From Streptosporangiales bacterium (GTDB lineage: Bacteria; Actinomycetota; Actinomycetes; Streptosporangiales; Streptosporangiaceae): a DNA stretch of 40,704 bases. The stretch lies in contig WRBL01000016.1 in the NCBI GenBank assembly GCA_009784565.1, positions 1-40,704 of the forward strand, read 5' to 3'. A program made the translations under genes and the position numbers. This document shows, piece after piece, positions 9,225 to 15,809 of this stretch (position 1 is its first letter; each line of letters starts with the position of its first letter). Below the pieces are notes generated by a model. The model was not told the origin of the DNA, did no database searches, and saw only the letters and a program-made list of their open reading frames with translations.

Positions 9225-10568
9225 TCAGTGTCTTGTGCCGCGCGGAGCGGTCTTCGCCGGGTTATCGGCCGGCCTGCAAAGGCATACCCGGTCCCGGCCC
9301 GTGTTCTTCGCGCGGTAGAGCGCGAGGTCGGCGGCCGCGAGCAATTCGAACAGGTCGCGCCCGTGTACTCCGAGCTCCGCGACTCCGACCGAAATCGTGA
9401 CGCCGACCGTGGCGTCTCCCGCGAGCACACCGATCACGCTCACGCCGCGACGGAGCCGTTCGGCGATGCGCAGGGCCTCTTCCACCCTGGTCCTCGACAG
9501 GAGGATCACGAACTCCTCGCCGCCGAACCGTCCCACGATATCGGTTTCCCGGACCTGCTGCCGCAGTTCGAGGGCCAGTCCTCGCAGGACGTCGTCGCCG
9601 ACCAGGTGACCGTAGGTGTCGTTGACCTTCTTGAAGTGGTCGACGTCGGCGAGCAGCAGGGCGACCGGCTCGCCGGTGCGCAGCGCCCGGACGATCTCGG
9701 CGTCGGCCTCGCGCTGCCAGGTGGAGGCGTTCAGGAGCCCGGTCTTGGGATCGGTGCGGGCCGCCGCCTTCAGCTGCTGGTGCATGAGGCTGCGCTGCAG
9801 CATGATGACCGGGGGCAGCGCTACGCAGAGCAGCAGGGGGCTGAGCGCGCAGGCGATCGTCACCAGGACGCCGACGCACGTCTCGGTCAGGTCCAGGAGC
9901 ATCCGCTCCCGGTCCCACAGCATGTCCGACAGTTTCCCGTCGGGCTCGGCCAGCCACGCGGCCACCGCGACCAGGCAGGTGTTCAGCACGCCGAACACGA
10001 CCGCGCAGCACACCGCGATTCCCGCCTGCTGGGGCCGCACGAACCATTCCTGCGGCCCCGGGTAGGCCAGCCAGCTGAGCGCCCGGGCCTGCGGGGCCGC
10101 GGGGGCCAGCCAGCGGAAGAGGATGGAGGCGGCCGCCCCGGCCAGGCCGAGCGCCGCGGAGCTGAACACCCGGCGGTAGAGCGGGCCGCGCCGCACCCGC
10201 AGGTACAGCAGCAGGCCGAGCAGGGCCGGCGCGATCAGCGCGTAGAGCGGCGGCAGCAACAGTGCCACCGGCAGCCACCACGCCGACAGCAGGTCCCGGG
10301 AGACCCCGGCCGGCTGTCCCAGGCGGCGGGTGGCCTCGACGCATACCGCGCCGCACGCCATCAGCGCGGCGAACAGCATGATGTCCCACGCGCGGGCCGA
10401 CGTGCGGGTGAACTCCCACCCGGCCAGCCCCGCATAGCCGATCTGTACTGACAGAATGTAACCAATGACGGGGACCGGCAGCGCGAACAGCTCCCAGTGC
10501 CGCGGCCACCCGACAACCCGGATAATCCTTCGTCGCCGGCGTTTCGTCGACTCCTGCACTGCTGACAT
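9225..10568 (-). CDS. membrane-bound GGDEF diguanylate cyclase
   Basis: About 447 residues from the ATG at 10568, which has an AGGCGGAGG stretch just upstream; a TTG at 10625 would add 19 residues. The N-terminal ~270 residues hold about six to eight hydrophobic helices, a MASE-like membrane sensor. The C-terminal GGDEF domain has DPKTGLLNAS, LLLADVDHFKKVND, an intact active site GGEEF, and RETD five residues before it, a product-inhibition I-site (RxxD). The enzyme should make cyclic di-GMP from two GTP. In Streptomyces this messenger, through BldD, holds back development. No EAL domain is attached. The signal sensed is unknown. Confidence 0.92.
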   Translation of the reverse strand: MSAVQESTKRRRRRIIRVVGWPRHWELFALPVPVIGYILSVQIGYAGLAGWEFTRTSARAWDIMLFAALMACGAVCVEATRRLGQPAGVSRDLLSAWWLPVALLLPPLYALIAPALLGLLLYLRVRRGPLYRRVFSSAALGLAGAAASILFRWLAPAAPQARALSWLAYPGPQEWFVRPQQAGIAVCCAVVFGVLNTCLVAVAAWLAEPDGKLSDMLWDRERMLLDLTETCVGVLVTIACALSPLLLCVALPPVIMLQRSLMHQQLKAAARTDPKTGLLNASTWQREADAEIVRALRTGEPVALLLADVDHFKKVNDTYGHLVGDDVLRGLALELRQQVRETDIVGRFGGEEFVILLSRTRVEEALRIAERLRRGVSVIGVLAGDATVGVTISVGVAELGVHGRDLFELLAAADLALYRAKNTGRDRVCLCRPADNPAKTAPRGTRH

Positions 10569-10822
10569 GCCTCCGCCTGCCGTCGGTTCCGACTTCCTGG
10601 CGCCCGCTCCCGCCCGGAACTTCAAGTCACGCTAGGTAACAGAATAGATGCACCGTGTGCGTGGTGTGGGCAGAACCGGTATGTTGGGTGCCGCACCCGG
10701 GCGGGTACGCGGCCTCTTGCGCGCTTCCGCCCTGGTGCGGACACCCCTGCGGTACTCCCTGCTGGCGGCGATTCCGCCGGACATCGACGAGGAGACACAC
10801 CAATGCGAGGCGTTATCTGGAT

Positions 10823-11521
10823 CTAAACCGGCACAGCGACGTCTTCACGCCGCGGGTCGCCCGCGGCCGCCTCGGCAGTATCAGCATCGCTCTCGTCGCC
10901 CGTGCCGAAGACCCGGCCGGCACCCGGTTCATCACCGGGCACGCCGTCGCGGCCGCCGTCCGGCTCACTGGCCGGACGGACGGCTGGGTCCACATCCGCC
11001 TCGCAGTCCTCGTCAAACGGGCTTCTTTCCGGGTGGCCCGGACCGAAGCCCGGCCCGGGCCCGTAGTTCTCGCTGGGCCCGAATTCCGGCTCGGCGCCCA
11101 GTCCGCGGCTGGCCTCGCCCGCCGCGATCCCCTCCGCCGACTGGGGCGACGCGGACCGGATCCGGTTGAAGTGGGTCCACCCGAACAGCAGGTCGTGCCC
11201 CAGCGAACTGGCGTTGATCTCGACCTCGGTCCGGGTGTTGTTGTCCCGGTCGGTCCAGGTCTTGGTGCGGAAACTGCCGTGCACCGTCACCCGGTGCCCC
11301 TTGCGCAGGGACGAGGCGGCGTTCACCGCCAGGCCGCGCCAGCAGACGACGTCGTAATAGGACGCCGGCCCTTCCCGCCACTCCCCGGCCGACCGGTCAA
11401 GCCACCGGCTGGCCGTCCCGACCCGGACCGTGCAGACCGGAGTATGATCCTTGTTCGTCACTCGCAGATCCGGGTCCTTCGCCACCCAGCCGGTCAGTTT
11501 CACATAGGTCTGGTTGCTCAT
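10823..11521 (-). CDS. single-stranded DNA-binding protein, SsbB-like paralogue
   Basis: 232 residues from the ATG at 11521, which has GGAGGAA six bases upstream. The OB fold covers about residues 1-125 (TYVKLTGWVAKDPDL, YYDVVCWRGLAVNAASSL, GHRVTVHGSF, LGHDLLFGWTHFNRI). A long acidic, low-complexity tail follows. It ends in VAVPV and lacks the acidic DDxPF tip through which housekeeping SSB recruits partner proteins. That and the LGHDL segment fit the second SSB of streptomycetes (SsbB), which acts in chromosome segregation during sporulation. It lies just before the lanthipeptide cluster, divergently oriented. Confidence 0.85.
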   Translation of the reverse strand: MSNQTYVKLTGWVAKDPDLRVTNKDHTPVCTVRVGTASRWLDRSAGEWREGPASYYDVVCWRGLAVNAASSLRKGHRVTVHGSFRTKTWTDRDNNTRTEVEINASSLGHDLLFGWTHFNRIRSASPQSAEGIAAGEASRGLGAEPEFGPSENYGPGPGFGPGHPERSPFDEDCEADVDPAVRPASEPDGGRDGVPGDEPGAGRVFGTGDESDADTAEAAAGDPRREDVAVPV

Positions 11522-12049
11522 CGTCTTCCTCCTCAAGATGGACGTGCCCGGCGAGCGCCGGCGCACTTCCACGGTGCGGCGCGCCCGCCGCGTTCCGGAA
11601 GGTCGATTTCTGCCCTGTGGATAATGAGCCCGATTTGTCCCGGGCCTGTGGAGAGTGACTTGCGATCATGAAAATTCCCCGCCATGATGCCGCGTTTCAA
11701 TCACGGCTTGCGGCGCATCCCCATAAAGGTCAGCAAAAGAGCGCGTCCATGCGCTATAAACGATCATCGGCAGCATAGTCGTGTACGCAACCATGCCCCC
11801 TACTCCGGACCTCGCGGCGCGACGATTTCACTATGCAAGTAATGCGCTGCATACCCCATATGCCCCGAAGGTCCGCGACTCGGCACCCCGACCCCTAGCC
11901 GCCTTATAGAACATCTCCCAGAGGGCAGGCCGGCCGTTACGGTCCGGGCCGCGCAAGGTAACTACTTATAGTACTGAACTGGCCACGAATCGCCGTCAAC
12001 GGTACCTAGAATACCTAGGTACCGGGCCGGGCACGGAAGGAACTCATTG
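11522..12049. promoter_or_regulatory. 528-bp divergent control region between ssb and the lanthipeptide regulator
   Basis: No gene is apparent. The region is less GC-rich than its flanks. It holds the GAGGAGGAA ribosome site of the ssb gene (minus strand, near 11528-11535), a single 9-mer TGTGGATAA at 11616-11624 that is the complement of the DnaA box TTATCCACA, a 6-bp inverted repeat TATGCA/TGCATA at 11832-11837 and 11848-11853, a possible -10 box TATAGT at 11967-11972, and the 9-bp inverted repeat at 12001-12023 just before the regulator start. Confidence 0.5.
12001..12023. promoter_or_regulatory. 9-bp inverted repeat before the regulator (candidate operator)
   Basis: GGTACCTAG (12001-12009) and CTAGGTACC (12015-12023) form a perfect inverted repeat with a 5-base AATAC spacer. 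It ends 26 bases before the GTG start at 12050. Centre-to-centre spacing of the half-sites is 14 bases. Position and symmetry suit binding by a dimeric regulator, possibly the adjacent LuxR-type protein itself. Confidence 0.55.
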
Positions 12050-12655
12050 GTGATCCGCACGCTCATCGCCGAATCCACCGCCCTGACCCGGGAGGGGCTG
12101 GTCGCCATTCTCGGGCGGGAGCCCGACATCGACCTCGTGGCCACGGCCCGGAACGGGGGCGAGGCGGTCTCGGCCACCCGCACGCTCCGGCCCGACGTGG
12201 CCCTGCTCTCCGCGGCCTTCCCCGCGGACCGGGGAATCGGCGACTGGATCACCGTCGCGTCCCGCGCCCGGGAGGTCGCCCCGGAGTGCCGGCTCGCGAT
12301 CCTCAGCCCCGGCTGGCAGTGCCGGGACATGCGCCGGGCGGCGGCCGCGGGCGTACGGGGCTTCCTGGTCTGCGACTCTCCGGCCGAGGATCTCATCGGC
12401 GCGGTCCGGAGGCTGGCCTCCGGCCGCCAGGTGCTCGACCCCCGGCTGCCCCGGAGCCCCCAGTCGCCGCTGACCCAGCGGGAGGCGGACGTGCTGCGCG
12501 CGGCCGAACTGGGCGCCACCACCGCGGAGATCGCCGACGCCCTGTGCCTGTCCGAGGGCACGGTGCGGAACTACCTGTCCCGGGCGATCGCCAAGACCGG
12601 CGCCCGCAATCGGCTCGGCGCGGTTCGGATAGCCGCCGCATCCGGCTGGCTATAG
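12050..12655 (+). CDS. orphan LuxR/NarL-type regulator with degenerate receiver (RamR-like)
   Basis: About 201 residues from the GTG at 12050, which follows GGAAGG by nine bases; the TTG just before it is in frame but less likely. An N-terminal receiver-like domain (about 1-120) precedes a LuxR-type helix-turn-helix (about 135-198: PLTQREADVLRAAELG, TTAEIADALCLSEGTVRNYLS). The layout matches RamR/AmfR, the activator of SapB synthesis. The phosphoacceptor Asp is replaced by Ser54 (DVALLS), the acidic pair near the N-terminus is Glu8-Ser9, and the conserved Lys is Cys108 (FLVCD), so classical phosphorylation looks impossible. No sensor kinase is adjacent. It probably controls the lanthipeptide genes that start 160 bases downstream. 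Confidence 0.85.
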   Translation: MIRTLIAESTALTREGLVAILGREPDIDLVATARNGGEAVSATRTLRPDVALLSAAFPADRGIGDWITVASRAREVAPECRLAILSPGWQCRDMRRAAAAGVRGFLVCDSPAEDLIGAVRRLASGRQVLDPRLPRSPQSPLTQREADVLRAAELGATTAEIADALCLSEGTVRNYLSRAIAKTGARNRLGAVRIAAASGWL

Positions 12656-12815
12656 CTTCGGCAATATCCGGACATGCTGGATTTTTAAGAGCGAAAATTG
12701 GACGCAAAACAGTCGGCAAGCCAATTGAACTGATGACAGAAGTCACTATTCTTGGCACCTGGACGATGCCATGATTTTGCTGATACCTCGGAAACTATTT
12801 TGCACGGGAGTGATC
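12656..12815 (+). promoter_or_regulatory. AT-rich leader and likely promoter of the lanthipeptide operon
   Basis: These 160 bases between regulator and synthetase are clearly AT-richer than the surroundings. They hold the heptamer ATTTTGC twice in direct orientation (12774-12780 and 12797-12803, 23 bases apart), with the related inverted hexamer GCAAAA at 12704-12709. Such repeats could be regulator half-sites, but this is inferred from position only. A GGGAG ribosome site at 12806-12810 lies five bases before the GTG start. Confidence 0.4.
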
Positions 12816-15530
12816 GTGGATAAGCAGTATGAGCTGTACTGCATGACACATCCGCTTTTCTACGATTCCCCTCAGCTTGGCACCGGGCGAACGCACTTCC
12901 CCATCGCCCGGCGTCCGCTTCCCCGCGGATGGCGGCGAACTTCCCGGGGAGACTGGGTTATTTTCCTCCCGCCAAACCTGGAAATGCCGGACCAGGGCTG
13001 GAAGATTCACGTTTCCGCGTCCGCCGCGAGTTCCGCGGACACGCTCACGCGCGTGTGGGAATACTGCGTATCCCGCGAAATTCCCTTCAAAATGGTCGGC
13101 TCGGCGCGCGACGTTTTCCTGCGCAACATGAAGTACGCGGACCGCTCGTCCGCCGGGAAGATGGCCGCCATCTACCCGGGGAACGAGGCGGCCTTCGAGC
13201 GCATCCTGCGCGAACTGGACGCCGCGCTCCGCGGAGCCGAGGGACCCTACATTCTCAGCGACCTCCGGTACGGCAGCGGTCCCCTGTACGTCCGCTACGG
13301 GGGCTTCACCGAGCGGTTCTGTCCCGGGGGCGACGGCCAGCCGGTGCTGGCCATCGAGAACGGGGACGGCGTCCTCGTCCCCGACGTCCGCTCCCCGGTC
13401 TTCACCGTGCCGGACTGGGTGCGCCTGCCGGAATTCCTTCAGCCGCACCTGGACGCGCGCAACGCCGTGGGCTTCGCCAGCATGGACTACGACATCACCG
13501 GCGCCCTGCACTTCTCCAACGGCGGCGGTGTCTACACCGCCACCGACAAGCGCGACGGCCGCGAGGTCATCCTGAAGGAGGCCCGGCCGCACGCCGGGCT
13601 CTCAGGAGACGGCTCCGACGCGGTCGCCAGGCTCCAGCGCGAGTACGAGCTCATGCGCAGGCTGGACGGGCTGGGCATCGCGGCGGAAGCGTACGCGTGC
13701 TTTCAGGTCGGCGACCATCACTTCCTCGCCGAGGAATTCATCGACGGCAAGACATTCAACAAGTGCGTCGTCGAGCGCTATCCGCTTCTGGTGTCGGACC
13801 CCGGCCGGGAGACCCTGGCCGAGTACACCGACTGGGTGATGAGTACGTGCGCCGGCACGGAGCGGGCCACCAAGCTCATGCACTCGCGCGACATCGTCTT
13901 TCACGACCTGCACATGCACAACGTGATCCTGCGTCCGGACAGTTCCGCCGTGGTCCTCATCGACTTCGAGGCGGCGGGCGATGTCAGCCGGGACAAGCGC
14001 ACCGGCCTCGGCAATCCGGGGTTCACCGCGCCGGCCAGCCGGAACGGCTTCGAGATCGACGACTACGCCCTCGCCTGCATGCGATTGTCGGCCTTCATGC
14101 CGCTGACCGCGATCCTGCCGCTGGACCGGTCGAAGGCGGAGCAGATCGCGACGGCGATCTCAACCGTCTTCCCGGTGCCGGACAGCTTCCTGGCCGAGGC
14201 CGTGGCGGAGATCGGGCGCGACGCTCCGCCGCCGGAGCGCACCGCCGATTCGGTGACCCGCGAATTCGAGGCCGCCGCCCGGTCGGTGGCCCGTGTTTCC
14301 CGGCCAGCCAGTGTCCCCCGGCAGGCCCGTTCTCCGGAGGACCCGGATGGCACTCCGTGGAGCCGGCTGTCGGCCGATCTCGTGGCCGCCATCCGGGCCA
14401 GCGCGACCCCGGAGCGGACCGACCGCCTGTTCCCCGGGGATATCGACCAGTTCCGCACGCCCGGCGGCGGGCTCGGTCTCGCCTACGGCGCGGCCGGAGT
14501 CCTGGTCGCGCTGGACGAGGGCGCGGGAGTGCGGGTCCCGGAGTACGAGGAATGGCTGCTCCGGAGGGTCAAGAAGGCCGCCGACGACATGCCGCTCGGC
14601 TGCTGGGACGGGCTGTCGGGCATCGCCTGGGCCCTTGGCCGGCTCGGACATTCCGACGCGGCCGGCCGGCTGGCCAGCCGGTGCCTGTCCGCGGACTGGG
14701 AGCGGCTGCCGCCGGACTTCTTCGGCGGCCTGTCCGGCTTCGGGACTGCCCTGCTGGAACTGGCCGGGTCCGGGACGGGCGACTCCGCCGCGCTGGCCGG
14801 CGCCGGCGTGCGGGCGGCAGAGATCGTCGCGGACTTTCTCCGCCATGATGACACCGACGCGGCCGGGCTCATGCACGGCAAGGCCGGGCAGGCGCTGCTG
14901 CTCATCCGGGCTTACGAGCACACCCGGGAACCCGGGTACCTCGACGCGGCCGCCGCGGCGATCGCGGCCGACCTCGACCGCTGCGTCCCGGACCCCGACG
15001 GCGGTCTCCAGGTCGACGAGGGCTACCGGATGATGCCCTACCTCGCGACCGGCAGCGCCGGGATCGGCACCGTCATCGACCAGTTCCTGGCCCATCGCGA
15101 CGACCCGGACCTAGCCCGGGCCGCTGACCGCATCGTGATCTCAGCCGGCTCGACGTTCTACGTGCAGCCCGGCCTGTTCACCGGCCGGGCGGGCCTGCTG
15201 TACTTCCTGGCCTCCCGGGACGGGGCCTCCCCGGCCAGCCCGCGGGTCCGCGACCATGTCGCGCGGCTGTGCTGGCACGCCATGCCGTACTCCGGCGGCC
15301 TGGCCTTCCCCGGGGACCAGCTCCTGCGCCTGTCCATGGACGTCGGTACCGGCACCGCCGGCGTCCTCCTGGGCCTGGCCTCGGCTCTCGCGCCCCGCGG
15401 CGCGGCGGCGCCCTTGATCACCCGCACCCGGGCCGCTCCGGCCGGCCCCGCAGACCTCCCTGGACGGGATCCGGCGCATGCCGGGCCCTCGCGGGGAGCC
15501 GATCAGGACCGAGAACTCGCAAGGAGGTGA
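12816..15530 (+). CDS. class III lanthipeptide synthetase LanKC (RamC/AmfT-like)
   Basis: 904 residues from the GTG at 12816 (MDKQYELYCMTHPLFY, the typical LanKC beginning). Three domains follow in order. A phosphoSer/Thr lyase spans about 1-220. A Ser/Thr-kinase-like domain (about 225-470) has the Gly-rich loop NGGGVYTATD, Lys254 in VILKEA, the catalytic loop HDLHMHN (His363-Asp364) and DFE at Asp383. A LanC-like cyclase (about 525-880) has CWDGLSG, GLMHGKAGQ and MDVGTGTAGV. The Cys-Cys-His zinc ligands of classical LanC are absent, which marks class III rather than class IV. The enzyme phosphorylates and eliminates Ser in the precursor and forms lanthionine or labionin rings. The stop codon overlaps the precursor's ribosome site. 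Confidence 0.95.
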   Translation: MDKQYELYCMTHPLFYDSPQLGTGRTHFPIARRPLPRGWRRTSRGDWVIFLPPNLEMPDQGWKIHVSASAASSADTLTRVWEYCVSREIPFKMVGSARDVFLRNMKYADRSSAGKMAAIYPGNEAAFERILRELDAALRGAEGPYILSDLRYGSGPLYVRYGGFTERFCPGGDGQPVLAIENGDGVLVPDVRSPVFTVPDWVRLPEFLQPHLDARNAVGFASMDYDITGALHFSNGGGVYTATDKRDGREVILKEARPHAGLSGDGSDAVARLQREYELMRRLDGLGIAAEAYACFQVGDHHFLAEEFIDGKTFNKCVVERYPLLVSDPGRETLAEYTDWVMSTCAGTERATKLMHSRDIVFHDLHMHNVILRPDSSAVVLIDFEAAGDVSRDKRTGLGNPGFTAPASRNGFEIDDYALACMRLSAFMPLTAILPLDRSKAEQIATAISTVFPVPDSFLAEAVAEIGRDAPPPERTADSVTREFEAAARSVARVSRPASVPRQARSPEDPDGTPWSRLSADLVAAIRASATPERTDRLFPGDIDQFRTPGGGLGLAYGAAGVLVALDEGAGVRVPEYEEWLLRRVKKAADDMPLGCWDGLSGIAWALGRLGHSDAAGRLASRCLSADWERLPPDFFGGLSGFGTALLELAGSGTGDSAALAGAGVRAAEIVADFLRHDDTDAAGLMHGKAGQALLLIRAYEHTREPGYLDAAAAAIAADLDRCVPDPDGGLQVDEGYRMMPYLATGSAGIGTVIDQFLAHRDDPDLARAADRIVISAGSTFYVQPGLFTGRAGLLYFLASRDGASPASPRVRDHVARLCWHAMPYSGGLAFPGDQLLRLSMDVGTGTAGVLLGLASALAPRGAAAPLITRTRAAPAGPADLPGRDPAHAGPSRGADQDRELARR
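15521..15530 (+). promoter_or_regulatory. consensus ribosome binding site of the precursor gene
   Basis: AAGGAGGTGA is a full match to the anti-16S consensus and ends six bases before the ATG at 15537. It is built into the last codons and stop of the synthetase gene. It is the strongest ribosome site seen in the window, as expected for a peptide made in excess over its enzyme. Confidence 0.85.
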
Positions 15531-15536
15531 ACGAAT

Positions 15537-15689
15537 ATGTCCCTTTTCGACATGCAGGGAATGAACGCTGAGGACAGCAAGGCGCTTCAGGACAACGGCC
15601 GCAGCGCGCTCAGCCTGCTCAGCACCGGCATTGGCGCGGACTGCCGGGACAGCACGCTGAGTGCTCTCGCCGGCGTCTGCAACGGCTAG
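15537..15689 (+). CDS. class III lanthipeptide precursor (RamS/SapB-like)
   Basis: A 50-residue peptide starting MSLFDMQGMNAEDSKALQ. Residues 3-7 (LFDMQ) are the LFDLQ-type leader box by which LanKC enzymes recognise their substrates; SapB's precursor RamS begins almost the same way. The core probably starts around residues 20-24 and holds two Ser/Cys ring motifs: Ser26-x2-Ser29-x6-Cys36 and Ser39-x2-Ser42-x5-Cys48. Both serve as lanthionine/labionin sites, and the peptide ends Cys-Asn-Gly; RamS ends Cys-Asn. The second half is rich in Leu, Ala and Gly, fitting an amphiphilic surfactant peptide. There is no proline and no obvious leader protease site. The gene follows the synthetase by six bases and has a perfect ribosome site. 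Confidence 0.92.
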   Translation: MSLFDMQGMNAEDSKALQDNGRSALSLLSTGIGADCRDSTLSALAGVCNG

Positions 15690-15731
15690 TCGAATACGGG
15701 CAGCTCAGGCCCCAAACTGAGCCCTGGAGCT

Positions 15732-15766
15732 GGCGGGGAGCGCGGGTGCCATCCGCGTTTCCCGCC
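15732..15766 (+). terminator. intercistronic hairpin after the precursor gene
   Basis: GGCGGGGAGCGCGG (15732-15745) pairs with CCGCGTTTCCCGCC (15753-15766): 14 pairs including two G-U wobbles, 7-base loop GTGCCAT. A weaker 6-bp stem (GCTCAG/CTGAGC, 15703-15722) precedes it. No T-run follows. It lies 43 bases after the precursor stop and before the transporter genes. In lantibiotic operons such structures often let a fraction of transcripts stop and stabilise the short precursor message. Confidence 0.65.
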
Positions 15767-15809
15767 GGTTCCGACCTGATTCTTAGTATACGAGACCAGG
15801 ACACGTGAT

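Noticed and set aside
10803-10826. Seven-codon ORF MRGVIWI as a leader peptide
   Set aside because: It overlaps the 3' end of the ssb gene on the other strand and no downstream plus-strand gene exists for it to regulate.
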